A stretch of 19,041 bases of DNA. It comes from Sedimentisphaerales bacterium. Lineage in GTDB: Bacteria > Planctomycetota > Phycisphaerae > Sedimentisphaerales > SG8-4. The notes under the pieces were generated by a model. That model was not told the origin of the DNA and made no database searches. It worked only from the letters and a program-made list of their open reading frames with translations. The number at the start of each line of letters is the position of its first letter. The first letter of the stretch is position 1. Below are positions 1 through 7,641 of the stretch, in pieces. The translations under genes and the position numbers were made by a program. The DNA is taken from the NCBI GenBank assembly GCA_016928975.1, contig JAFGJR010000155.1, positions 1 through 19,041 of the forward strand, given 5' to 3'.

Positions 1-3000
1 CAGCAGAGTTCCCCGGTCCGGCACGCTCACTCGCGTCCCCAGACTGGCAGTCTCAATCTCGGGAACGCGCACCGGGTATTCGAGGACTTGGTTACCAGTG
101 ATCGTCGAGCTCGTAAGTCCCGTGGTCGTAGTGGCACTCGTCTGGCCAAGAACCCCCGTGACCGTGTGCTCCGCGAACCGCAAGAGGTCGTTCTGCGTGG
201 TCATGATGTTCAACAGGACGTGCTTCTTGTCTTTGCTCACGGTCGGCGTGATCGTCATGTTGCTTCCAACCAGCACGTACCCGATGTTATTCTGGGTACC
301 CTGTGTGGTTGTGCTGCCACTGACGCCGCTCGCTATGAGCGCCTGATTGGTGTTCGGCGGCAACGCGTATGAGACCGTATCGTTCAAATTGAAGAACGCC
401 GACTCACCACTCATGACCGTTACCTTCGGCGCCGCCAGCGACTTTGAATCCGTTCGCGCCTGCGTAGCCCGAAGCAACACGCTGACCTGTAGATCGTCCA
501 GCATGTTGCCGTACCCGGCAGTCACCCTCGCGCTCGGATTGATCCCCCCCAGGCTGCCCGAGACCTTTGTCGGCACCGACCCGCCGCTCAGATAGGAATC
601 CTGGTCCACCGTCACTACACCCCAATCACCGCCGAGGTTGTAAGAGAAATCAACGTCCAGTCCAATCTCTTCCAGCCAGTTCTCTGTGACCGCCAGGAAT
701 CGAGCCTCAATCGACACCTGGTTTCCGAGCGATTTGCGAAGCTGATCAAGCATGTCCCGTATTTGCTGATGCACCTCAGGGGTCTGGTAAATCGCCAGCT
801 TCTTCGGCTGCTGATCCGGATATGGCGTGACCGTCCCCTCCCCGGTCGCGCTCAGGTCGAACCACGTATCCGGCTCGATCGTCTGCTCGATCAGGTATCG
901 CAAGCTCTGCGCCATAATACCGCTCATATAGCCGGTCATCCCCATGCCACCACCCATCATGCCCATACCCCCACCCATGCCTCCCATGCCTCCCATCATT
1001 CCGCCCATGCCGCCCATACCACCCATACCGCCCGTCATCCCGCCTCCCACGCCCCCGCCGTAGCCTCCCATGCCTCCCATGCCACCGCCCATACCACCCA
1101 TGCCTCCCATTCCGCCCATCATACCTCCACCCATACCGCCCATGCCGCCCATCATCCCGCCTCCCATGCCCCCGCCGTAGCCGCCCATGCCGCCCATGCC
1201 TCCGCCCATGCCTCCCATGCCACCCATGCCGCCCATCATGCCTCCACCCATGCCTCCACCCATGCCTCCTCCGTAGCCGCCGCCCATCATGCCCATCATG
1301 CCCATCATGCTTCCCATCATGGCATAGTTGGCAGGCTCGCCGACCAGGTCTGTGATGTCGTAGACACGCGTCTCCATCTTCTTTGGAGGCAGGGACAAGT
1401 CTGTACCAACTGTAATCACACCCTTGTTCACGATGTAGTCGAGGTTGATATCAAGTTGCGGGTTCGACATCGCACCAAGCAGGTTCTCGATGGCTGTGCC
1501 GACCTTGACGTTCGGCAGGCCGTCCATGCTGATCGGTGTGGTGGGATCAATCTGCGCATTGTCCAGCATCTCACGCCAAAGCACGACAATATTCAACGGC
1601 GGCTCGACCGAGGACTTGATCATCTCAATCGCGTCGCTCAGCGTCGTGTCCCGCGTCAGCGACGACAGATCGACAACTCTCTCCAGTTGTTCATAAACGA
1701 TCATGTTCGCCGGATCCAGTTGGATCGGCTCCTCCGGCCTTCGCGTTGGTTTCTCCCAGATCTCGCGCCAGTTCTTCGGGTACGTCATCTCGTCATGGTA
1801 TGGGACCCCGGCCTCTTCCCCCTCCAACAGAATGCTCGCCGTCTCCTTCGAGTCCAGCCGGCGCATCTCAAGCTGCTTCCGCAAATAGATCGTGTCTTCC
1901 ACCGTCTGCTTGATACGCTGCGCCTCGTCGTTGAGGGGATCGAGAAGCAGGACCGCTTCGAGTTGCCCCAGCGCTGCCTCGTATCGCTGCTGGCGCTGAT
2001 ACGCCTTGGCACGCTGCATCAGTTCGTCTACCCGTTGCCTCCGGTCGACCTCCGCCTGGTGGCGAAGGTCGCGCTGGGCTTCGATCGCTTCGATGCGCTT
2101 CTGCTCCGCGAGCTGCTTGTCGCGAATCGCCTGCGCCTCCGTAATCATCTGGTTGGCGGCGTCCAACTGGCCGGTGTACTTCCTGTACAGTTCATCCCCG
2201 AGTTGACTCTGATACTGGGCCACGACGCGCTGAGCATTGAACACGACGTCCCGGGCCTGGTCAAACTTGTCCTCGGCGAGGCATTTGCGCGTCTCGCTGG
2301 CGGCATTGTTCACCACGGCCTCGGTATGACTGCGAATGACATTCCTGCGACGATTGATCTCTTCCACGAAGCCCCCGCTGGCTGCCGGCCCGGCTGCCTC
2401 CCGGCCCGTCGTCGTCAACGGAGCCGGTTCCACTGGGGTCACACGCGTCGCCGGGGTCCGCGGCGGGGTGAGTTCAGCCAGTTTTATGTCGATGGCCTCA
2501 ATGAAGTCCTCCGCGCGTTCGCCCTGGGCGAGCGTAAGGAGTCCACTATCCCTTACCTTCACGAATCCGTTGCGAGCCTCTTGGTAGTTGCCGGCGTTGT
2601 AGAGCGCCAGGCTGCGATCATACAGTGCCTGCATGCGTTCCGCGTCGCTCGGCGTTGGAGCAGCCGCGAACTCATCGGCCGCACCATACGGCATCGCCGT
2701 GGGTGTGGCGGATGCCGCCGTCAGAGCGCGCGCGGTCTCAGCAGTCGGCGCGGGTGTTGGTCGCACAACAGTACCCGCCGCCTCTGCACTGTCGATCTGA
2801 GCCAGGTACCCGCGGATGGTCGCCGCTGTGGACGCAGGCAGTGTCTCGCTCTTCAGTACCTCGGTGAACCCCTCTTTCGCCTTCGGGAAGTCACCGGAAT
2901 GGTACGCCAGCATGCTCTGGTAGTACAGGTCACTGAGTCGATCCACCTCCCGTGCCCCCCCATTGGGACCTGGGCCGGGCGCAATGCCAGCGTCCGCCGG

Positions 3001-3489
3001 TGCGGCAGGCAGGGCGGCGACACTGTCGCCAGCCACGCCCAGCATCTGCGCCACGTCGAGCCGCTCCGGCTCCGTCAGGTAAGGACTGTTCTGAATGCTC
3101 TCGTACTGCGCGCGCGCTGCCGCCACGTCCCCTCTGGCCATCAAGTCATCGCCTGCCTTCTTGACGGTCAGGGCCTTCTTCCGTTCGGCGGCGGCCTCCG
3201 TCGCCTTGTCCAGCAGCGACTTCAGCTTGCGCTGATCGACAGGGTCCAGACGATCGGCGTATTTCTGCGTCATCTGGAATGTCTTGACCGCCTCCCCGTA
3301 CAAGCCGCGGTCATACTGGTCAATCCCCACTTGCATGAAGTGCAGAGCCACCTCACGTACTTTGGCGTCACCACTGCTCTGCGCCGGGGCTGCCTGGACA
3401 AGGGCTGTCGCGATTAGAAATACCGATGCCAGGATGCTGGATGCGGACCCTCTCCGCAGAGACTTCGCGAACACTGTTGGCCTGTCCAA
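1..3489 (-). CDS. Secretin-like outer-membrane protein with TPR repeats and Gly/Met-rich tract (3' end cut by window)
   Basis: The minus-strand frame is open for 1163 codons and runs off the left edge. The TTG start at 3489 is chosen because AGGAGG (3502-3497) lies 7 nt upstream; a GTG at 3474 is the alternative. Residues 1-38 are a signal peptide with hydrophobic core LASVFLIATALVQA. TPR-like repeats lie near 47-80, 178-212, 280-314 and 481-520. Residues 604-699 resemble the small N-domains of secretins and lead to the motif TRVYDITDLV. Then come a Gly/Met tract (about 724-848), a short domain containing IEQTIEPDTW (864-917), and a secretin-type C-domain that opens with VSIEARFLAVTENW and is cut at VSVPDRGTLL, usually followed by a Gly-Gly. 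Family knowledge: secretins form outer-membrane rings. I infer an outer-membrane pore or assembly role outside the gsp operon; its partner is unknown. It is divergent from tsaB. Confidence 0.85.
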   Translation of the reverse strand, partial: MDRPTVFAKSLRRGSASSILASVFLIATALVQAAPAQSSGDAKVREVALHFMQVGIDQYDRGLYGEAVKTFQMTQKYADRLDPVDQRKLKSLLDKATEAAAERKKALTVKKAGDDLMARGDVAAARAQYESIQNSPYLTEPERLDVAQMLGVAGDSVAALPAAPADAGIAPGPGPNGGAREVDRLSDLYYQSMLAYHSGDFPKAKEGFTEVLKSETLPASTAATIRGYLAQIDSAEAAGTVVRPTPAPTAETARALTAASATPTAMPYGAADEFAAAPTPSDAERMQALYDRSLALYNAGNYQEARNGFVKVRDSGLLTLAQGERAEDFIEAIDIKLAELTPPRTPATRVTPVEPAPLTTTGREAAGPAASGGFVEEINRRRNVIRSHTEAVVNNAASETRKCLAEDKFDQARDVVFNAQRVVAQYQSQLGDELYRKYTGQLDAANQMITEAQAIRDKQLAEQKRIEAIEAQRDLRHQAEVDRRQRVDELMQRAKAYQRQQRYEAALGQLEAVLLLDPLNDEAQRIKQTVEDTIYLRKQLEMRRLDSKETASILLEGEEAGVPYHDEMTYPKNWREIWEKPTRRPEEPIQLDPANMIVYEQLERVVDLSSLTRDTTLSDAIEMIKSSVEPPLNIVVLWREMLDNAQIDPTTPISMDGLPNVKVGTAIENLLGAMSNPQLDINLDYIVNKGVITVGTDLSLPPKKMETRVYDITDLVGEPANYAMMGSMMGMMGMMGGGYGGGMGGGMGGGMMGGMGGMGGMGGGMGGMGGYGGGMGGGMMGGMGGMGGGMMGGMGGMGGMGGGMGGMGGYGGGVGGGMTGGMGGMGGMGGMMGGMGGMGGGMGMMGGGMGMTGYMSGIMAQSLRYLIEQTIEPDTWFDLSATGEGTVTPYPDQQPKKLAIYQTPEVHQQIRDMLDQLRKSLGNQVSIEARFLAVTENWLEEIGLDVDFSYNLGGDWGVVTVDQDSYLSGGSVPTKVSGSLGGINPSARVTAGYGNMLDDLQVSVLLRATQARTDSKSLAAPKVTVMSGESAFFNLNDTVSYALPPNTNQALIASGVSGSTTTQGTQNNIGYVLVGSNMTITPTVSKDKKHVLLNIMTTQNDLLRFAEHTVTGVLGQTSATTTTGLTSSTITGNQVLEYPVRVPEIETASLGTRVSVPDRGTLL
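960..1320 (-). repeat. Gly/Met-rich coding repeat with internal 117-bp duplication
   Basis: On the minus strand this stretch encodes about 120 residues built almost only from GGM, GGMM, GGMG and GGYGGG units. Near-identical DNA blocks starting at 1034 and 1151 are 117 bp (39 codons) apart, and the GGYGGG unit occurs three times (TAG trinucleotides on the plus strand at 1061, 1178 and 1274). The units keep the reading frame. On the plus strand the same DNA reads as a His/Ala/Thr-rich open frame, which is an artefact. The tract sits between two folded secretin domains, so it probably acts as a flexible or membrane-associated linker (inference). Confidence 0.85.
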
Positions 3490-3597
3490 AACCTAACCTC
3501 CTGCCAATAAAAACATCACCCTTTACGGAAAAACCTGCCACAACCGCTACGTATCTGTCACCTCCAAGCGAAGGTCGTACGCCCCAATCATGCCTGT

Positions 3598-3626
3598 AAT
3601 TTATTAAAATAGCCAATTTTTTGCAA
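3598..3626 (-). promoter_or_regulatory. Candidate sigma-70-type promoter for the secretin-like gene
   Basis: On the minus strand TTGCAA (3626-3621) and TAAATT (3603-3598) are separated by 17 nt in an AT-rich patch, about 110 nt upstream of the TTG start. Spacing is ideal and both boxes are partial consensus matches. Prediction only. Confidence 0.4.
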
Positions 3627-3634
3627 GAGAAAAA

Positions 3635-3664
3635 TTGCACCGCAGCCTGTTTGGCCGATAAAAT
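3635..3664 (+). promoter_or_regulatory. Candidate promoter for tsaB
   Basis: TTGCAC (3635-3640), 18 nt, TAAAAT (3659-3664); the -10 box matches consensus at five of six positions. Its -35 box is only 8 bp from the -35 box of the opposite-facing candidate, so the two would form a compact bidirectional promoter. The leader to tsaB would be about 120 nt. Confidence 0.4.
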
Positions 3665-3789
3665 CTGGCTTCTCCGCCTTGAGACGCGGACTCTTGTCAC
3701 CATCGGGGTGAAATTGGGGCTGTGTAAAAGACGGCATTATAGGCACTATAGGCAATGAAGTTCCGGCAAGCATACGGAGACGCACGGTC

Positions 3790-4593
3790 ATGGACGAACC
3801 GCTCATCTTAGCCATCGAGACTTCAAGCCGCGTCGGATCTGTCGCTCTCGCCCGCGGAGCGAGGCTTCTGGCCGAACACACGTTCGCCGCTCCGTTGCAG
3901 CACAGTGCCGAAGTCGTTCCTGCCATCCGTCAGCTCCTCAACCAAGCGGATCTCGCGCCATACGATATTAGCCATGTCTACATTGCCGATGGTCCTGGGA
4001 GTTTCACCGGCCTTCGCATTGCAGTAACAATAGCCAAGGCGATGCACCTAGCCAACGGGACCGCCATCGTGACAGTGAATTCCCTGGACGTCATTGCGGC
4101 CAACATAGGTGACGCGACGTCCGGCCCATCGTTACAGGATTCCGGCACCTCGCCGCCCGATCTCATCGCGACCGTCTTTGACGCCAAGCGAGGGGAGTTC
4201 TATGCTGCGATGTATCAGCGGCTCAAACGATCGGCCCCCTTCGGTGAGACGAATCTGGCCCCCAGCGAGGGGTACGTTATACCTGCGCCGCAGGGGTGCA
4301 GTTGGCACAAGACCGTGCCCGACTGTCTGATCACCGCCGATCAGTTGGTCAACGAATACGCTGTGCAGAGGCCTCTCGGAGTGCTGGGGGACGGTCTGCT
4401 GTACCATCGGGCCGCATTTCGTGCCAAGAACGTTCGCCTGCTGGATGAGGTATACTGGAGCCCGCGGGCGGCCAACGTCTATCGCCTTGGCTATCAGAAG
4501 GCCCAGGCCGGCTTGTTCGCCGATGCGTTGACACTCGCACCTTTCTACCTCCGTGGACCCCAGGTAACCATTAAGAAATCAGGAATATTGTAG
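3790..4593 (+). CDS. tsaB: tRNA threonylcarbamoyladenosine biosynthesis protein TsaB
   Basis: 267 residues of the ASKHA fold. The N-terminal strand ILAIETSS (6-13), DGPGSFTGLR (67-76) and FDAKRGEFY (130-138) are the signature motifs of TsaB (YeaZ). Family knowledge: TsaB is a non-catalytic scaffold that pairs with TsaD and, with TsaE, makes the t6A37 modification on ANN-decoding tRNAs in the cytoplasm. It lacks the metal-binding histidines of TsaD and is shorter, which separates it from that paralogue. The ATG at 3790 has GGAG at 3776-3779, 10 nt upstream. Residues about 105-125 look like a short family-variable insertion. It stands alone here, without tsaD, tsaE or rimI next to it. Confidence 0.9.
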   Translation: MDEPLILAIETSSRVGSVALARGARLLAEHTFAAPLQHSAEVVPAIRQLLNQADLAPYDISHVYIADGPGSFTGLRIAVTIAKAMHLANGTAIVTVNSLDVIAANIGDATSGPSLQDSGTSPPDLIATVFDAKRGEFYAAMYQRLKRSAPFGETNLAPSEGYVIPAPQGCSWHKTVPDCLITADQLVNEYAVQRPLGVLGDGLLYHRAAFRAKNVRLLDEVYWSPRAANVYRLGYQKAQAGLFADALTLAPFYLRGPQVTIKKSGIL

Positions 4594-4600
4594 ATACTTG

Positions 4601-4629
4601 TTCACTTGCCGGCATCTGTCTGGTATACA
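4601..4629 (+). promoter_or_regulatory. Candidate promoter for the RRM gene
   Basis: TTCACT (4601-4606), 17 nt, TATACA (4624-4629), immediately downstream of the tsaB stop. It would give a leader of about 110 nt before the ATG at 4744. Both boxes match consensus at four of six positions. The leader has a weak possible stem (ACACC 4672-4676 with GGTGT 4690-4694). Confidence 0.4.
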
Positions 4630-4743
4630 TAAAGCACTGATGGGCATTCGCATGAGAACTGTCTTCTTATGACACCGACTATGAGACCTGGTGTGAACTG
4701 GAATGCTCCGTGAAATCTCAGGACTTTGCAAGGGGAACGCGGG

Positions 4744-5139
4744 ATGAACATCTATGTTGGAAACCTTTCCACTGATACAAGCGAGGATGATTTGCGGCAG
4801 GCGTTTGCGGCTTTCGGCGACGTCGCGACGGTCCGCATCGTAAGGGACGGGGCCACCGGTGAGTCCCGAGGCTTCGGTTTCGTCGAGATGCCCACTGAGG
4901 AACAGGCCAAGAGCGCCATAGAGCAGATGAACGGCAAGGAACTCAACGGCAATCAGCTCGCAGTCGAGCAGGGCCGCACCCGAACGGCCGCCGGCGGGGG
5001 CGGAGGAAGACCTCCTCGTGGTCAGGGTCCTCGTCGCGGCGGCAGACCCGGTGGGCGCCCCGGCGGCGGCGGCGGACGCGGGGGGCACAGTCGGGGCCCC
5101 AGCCGAGGCGGAGATCGCGGCGGACGACCTCGCTACTAA
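4744..5139 (+). CDS. Single-RRM RNA-binding protein with RGG-rich tail
   Basis: 131 residues. The RRM fills residues 1-78, with RNP2 IYVGNL (3-8) and RNP1 RGFGFVEM (42-49), including the aromatic residues that stack on RNA bases. Residues 84-131 are an Arg/Gly-rich disordered tail with repeated RGG and GGRPGG units. I chose ATG 4744 because AGGGGA (4731-4736) lies 7 nt upstream and it places IYVGNL at the usual distance; the in-frame ATG at 4726 lacks such a site. Family knowledge: bacterial proteins of this kind resemble cyanobacterial Rbp and plant glycine-rich RRM proteins, many of them cold-responsive. A role as an RNA chaperone is inferred. It has its own candidate promoter and long leader. 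Confidence 0.9.
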   Translation: MNIYVGNLSTDTSEDDLRQAFAAFGDVATVRIVRDGATGESRGFGFVEMPTEEQAKSAIEQMNGKELNGNQLAVEQGRTRTAAGGGGGRPPRGQGPRRGGRPGGRPGGGGGRGGHSRGPSRGGDRGGRPRY

Positions 5140-5311
5140 TTGGCACAGACTCGCGGCATCCTGAGTCCCAGGACAACTCCCAGCGCCCTGGGGCGCACGA
5201 TCCAGGTCAGCATTCCTTCTCTGCATAGGAAATGATCTTGCGGGGCGGGACCGCTGTGCGCACGGGTAGCACCGGGCCACGACAGCCGAGCGCGCAAGGA
5301 GAAATCGAACC

Positions 5312-5785
5312 GTGGCAACAAGACGAAGTGCCGGGCTCCTGATGTACCACCAGCGGGCTGGCCACATGGAGGTCTTCCTCATCCATCCCGGTGGCCCGTT
5401 CTGGTCCACGAGGGACGATGGCGCGTGGTCCATTCCCAAGGGAGAGTTCGCCGCCGAAGAGGATCCGCTCGACGCGGCGAAGCGTGAATTCCGTGAGGAG
5501 ACGGGCTTCACAGTCTCCGGCCACTTCACTGCTCTCGAGCCAATCCGACAGGCTGGGGGCAAGATCGTTCATGCGTGGGTCGTGGAAGGCGACTGCAACG
5601 CCGCCGTGGTCAGGAGCAATACGTTCTCGATAGAGTGGCCCCCTCATTCCGGCCAATGCAAGACGTTCCCCGAGGTGGATCGCGCGGGTTGGTTCACCCT
5701 GGAGCAGGCACAGAAGAAAATAGTCAAGAGCCAGCAGCCGCTGCTCGATCAGTTCCGGCGTCTACAGGTAGATCCAGCTACTTAG
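5312..5785 (+). CDS. Nudix-family NTP pyrophosphohydrolase (COG4119-like)
   Basis: 157 residues with a perfect Nudix box, Gx5Ex7REUxEExGU: G44, E50, then REFREETGF at 58-66, which holds the Mg2+-binding glutamates. The preceding HPGGPFW and DDGAWSIPKGE segments are typical of the small COG4119 group of predicted NTP pyrophosphohydrolases; the substrate is not known from sequence. The start is GTG 5312, with AAGGAG (5296-5301) 10 nt upstream. It lies 172 nt after the RRM gene; no convincing terminator separates them, so co-transcription is possible. Its stop lies 11 nt from the stop of the convergent EpsI-type gene. Confidence 0.9.
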   Translation: MATRRSAGLLMYHQRAGHMEVFLIHPGGPFWSTRDDGAWSIPKGEFAAEEDPLDAAKREFREETGFTVSGHFTALEPIRQAGGKIVHAWVVEGDCNAAVVRSNTFSIEWPPHSGQCKTFPEVDRAGWFTLEQAQKKIVKSQQPLLDQFRRLQVDPAT

Positions 5786-5796
5786 CTACGGCGGGC

Positions 5797-6594
5797 TCAC
5801 TGCTTCGTGCCGGCCTCCTGACCTGTGTCCGATTGGGCAAATGAGGAGGTTGCTTTCACAAAGCCATGCCGGTCTGGCAAGTACGTCAGGATTACGTCCA
5901 CCAAATCGCACGCGGCCGACCTCGCTGAGGGTTCGTACACCGAGCTGATTTGGACCTGTGCGACATAGCGAGCGGGGTTGCCGGATATGTTGGGGGTCCG
6001 ATCGAAAACCCCGGAGAAATCACGCTCGCGCAGAGTAATCTGGCCGTTCAGGACATAGAAGCTCAACACGAATACCTGCCCATAGGATGGGGCCGGTTTG
6101 TGAAACTGATGGCTCAGACAATTGATCGTCTGGCCCGATCGCGTGGTGACTTGCGTCGGACTCGTATGATCGCAGATCCATCCGTGAGCCGGAAAACAGA
6201 CGTCCGGCTTGTGCCCGAGCAACCCACCGGGATAGGATGAACAGTAGACCACGTACACATCGGCCCAGATCCGGTTCTTTGTGTTTGTATACTGGCGGCT
6301 GACATAATCATCCGCGAAAGTCGACCTCATGTATGCGTCGGTCGTTGTCTCAAGCGGTTTTTCTTGTCCGACCCAAGAGTCGATCCGAATCGGGATCGCA
6401 CTGAGCGGAACCGGCAGCGTAACGGGATTGTCGCGAATGCTCCTCAATCGCGACGCGATGGCCCGGTAACCGATGCCCGCACCAATCAACAGCACGAACA
6501 CCAGTGCCCCAGCCAGCCACACCGGCGCGGCAGCTCTGCGGGCTCCCGCCGCCATGGAAAGCGGTCCGCGGCAGTCATCAAAACCGTGTATCAT
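5797..6594 (-). CDS. Exosortase-associated EpsI-type protein (DUF3485-like)
   Basis: 265 residues, with one membrane segment at about 23-46 and the rest predicted outside the cytoplasm. The core motif HKPDVCFPAHGW (128-139), preceded by YPGGLLG, matches the conserved H-x-P-x-x-C-x-P-x-x-G-W motif of the EpsI family, which occurs as a C-terminal domain of, or neighbour to, exosortases. Further cysteines are at 118, 141, 159 and 229. Family knowledge: exosortases process PEP-CTERM-type proteins and the loci often make exopolysaccharide; the exact activity of EpsI is unsettled. The ATG at 6594 has GAGGA (6608-6604) 9 nt upstream. No exosortase is visible in this window, so its partner must be elsewhere. 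It is divergent from the CPBP protease. Confidence 0.82.
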   Translation of the reverse strand: MIHGFDDCRGPLSMAAGARRAAAPVWLAGALVFVLLIGAGIGYRAIASRLRSIRDNPVTLPVPLSAIPIRIDSWVGQEKPLETTTDAYMRSTFADDYVSRQYTNTKNRIWADVYVVYCSSYPGGLLGHKPDVCFPAHGWICDHTSPTQVTTRSGQTINCLSHQFHKPAPSYGQVFVLSFYVLNGQITLRERDFSGVFDRTPNISGNPARYVAQVQISSVYEPSARSAACDLVDVILTYLPDRHGFVKATSSFAQSDTGQEAGTKQ

Positions 6595-6847
6595 GACGAG
6601 CCATCCTCGTTTAGGTCAACGGCAACATTCAGACTCCTTCCCATCTACAGGTTTCATCGGTCATTTGTCAATCGGTTATTGAACCGGCGTGGCGACTTCG
6701 CAGAACGCTCGCATACCGGATTTGCCTCGTTTTCCGTCGCTTCGTACGGTTTACGTAGGTTTGAATGCACGCGTTCTCGCTTCCTGGGGGGTCAGGATGA
6801 ACAAGAAATGTCGGCAATGATGTGGATCACAGGTAGGACTGCACGCA
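6595..6847. promoter_or_regulatory. Divergent intergenic region with minus-strand TTGACA and leader
   Basis: This 253-base gap separates the divergent EpsI-type and CPBP genes. On the minus strand a perfect TTGACA (6671-6666) lies 77 nt upstream of the EpsI-type ATG, but the -10 box at the right distance is poor (GTAGAT or TAGATG). On the plus strand TTGCCT followed 17 nt later by TACGGT is a weak candidate for the CPBP gene. I see no RNA gene. Confidence 0.35.
6611..6628 (-). other. Five-codon leader ORF upstream of the EpsI-type gene
   Basis: An ATG at 6628 is preceded by a strong GAAGGAG (6640-6634) at 5 nt and reads MLPLT before TAA (6613-6611). The stop is 16 nt upstream of the EpsI-type ATG at 6594. 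The ribosome site here is stronger than the one for the gene itself, so this may be a leader peptide used for coupling or attenuation, or simply chance. Confidence 0.3.
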
Positions 6848-7594
6848 TTGAATGGGTCCCATAAGTACGGTGGTTTGGGCTGCCTGCTGACACGGCAGCC
6901 AAGTCACGAAGTGACGCTGCGGCCATCCACTCCGACTTGCGTCGTCGGGCAACCAGCCGCACTGGCTGTTGAGACCGCCGTCGTGGCCGTAGCCGTCATC
7001 ACAACGATCCGGCTCCTGGACAGGCAGCCGGCCCTGGATTGCAAGTGGTTTCTCACTCCGTGCTTGCTGGTTATTGCCGCACTGCTGCCCACCTGGCTGC
7101 GTGGAAGCCGGTTCCCGCCTCTGTGCACGGACCGCAGGGACGCGATGACTTCAGTGGTGCTTGCATTCCTGATGTGTCTCTGCGCTCTCCCCGTCGTCTT
7201 CCTCGGCCTCTGGCTGATGGTTCGGATGGGTTTGTCAATGCCGGTGAGGCCGGTGGCGACAGGACTCTACGACCGGCTCACCTGGCTGGTCTATCAGTTC
7301 CTGTATGTAGCAGTTGCGGAGGAAGTGTTCTTCCGGGGTTACCTTCAAACCAATGTGATGCGTTCCCTCGGCGATGCTCGTCCCAGGAGACAGCAGATCG
7401 CTATTGTCACCTCCGCAGGTTGCTTCGCGTTGGCGCATGTCGTCGTGCAAGGTCAAATCGCCTCTGTGCTCACCTTCCTTCCGGGCCTCATCCTGGCCTG
7501 GCTGCTCATCCGAACGCGCTCGTTGCTGGCGCCCATCCTATTCCACGGACTGGCAAACGTGTCCTATGGAGTCATAGCGAAGACTCTGACGTAG
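6848..7594 (+). CDS. CPBP-family intramembrane metalloprotease
   Basis: 248 residues with several hydrophobic segments (about 36-56, 68-82, 101-127, 143-157, 186-200 and 205-222). The three catalytic motifs of the CPBP (CAAX protease and bacteriocin-processing, Rce1-like) family are present: EEVFFRG with E158, E159 and R163; FALAH with H197; and HGLAN with H233 and N237. The protein is therefore predicted to be an active inner-membrane protease. TTG 6848 is used as the start because TAGGA (6834-6838) lies 9 nt upstream; a later start before the first membrane segment is possible. Family knowledge: CAAX-protease-related proteins are recurrent members of PEP-CTERM/exosortase loci, so the neighbouring EpsI-type gene suggests a shared pathway. 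Substrate unknown. Confidence 0.85.
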   Translation: MNGSHKYGGLGCLLTRQPSHEVTLRPSTPTCVVGQPAALAVETAVVAVAVITTIRLLDRQPALDCKWFLTPCLLVIAALLPTWLRGSRFPPLCTDRRDAMTSVVLAFLMCLCALPVVFLGLWLMVRMGLSMPVRPVATGLYDRLTWLVYQFLYVAVAEEVFFRGYLQTNVMRSLGDARPRRQQIAIVTSAGCFALAHVVVQGQIASVLTFLPGLILAWLLIRTRSLLAPILFHGLANVSYGVIAKTLT

Positions 7595-7641
7595 TACCCC
7601 AATGTGAATGGTCTGGACCGCCCCATAAAGTGCAAGGATTC

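Larger units (their letters stand above)
3490..3789. other. Divergent intergenic region, AT-rich core
   Basis: This 300-base gap lies between the divergent starts of the secretin-like gene and tsaB. It is clearly more AT-rich than its surroundings, especially 3596-3640. It contains back-to-back candidate promoters (listed separately), the secretin Shine-Dalgarno at 3497-3502 and a tandem 9-bp direct repeat (TTATAGGCA CTATAGGCA, about 3738-3754). A second weak plus-strand promoter candidate is TTGGGG (3714-3719), 17 nt, TTATAG (3737-3742). I see no RNA gene or protein-coding frame with convincing features. Confidence 0.6.

Noticed and set aside
960..1320. Short regular repeats resembling a CRISPR or satellite array
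   Set aside because: Units are codon-periodic with no spacers, and they translate to GGM units in the frame of the flanking gene.
763..3417. Plus-strand open frame of 884 codons rich in His, Ala and Thr
   Set aside because: It is the antisense of the secretin-like gene. The His/Ala/Ser/Thr runs are the complement of Gly/Met codons, there is no domain and no ribosome site, while the minus strand shows signal peptide, TPR and secretin motifs.
5179..5192. CCCAG-CGCC-CTGGG hairpin after the RRM gene as a terminator
   Set aside because: A stem of 5 bp with no T-run downstream; not convincing as an intrinsic terminator.
4579..5562. Minus-strand open frame of 327 codons
   Set aside because: Antisense across the RRM and Nudix genes, both with clear family motifs on the plus strand.
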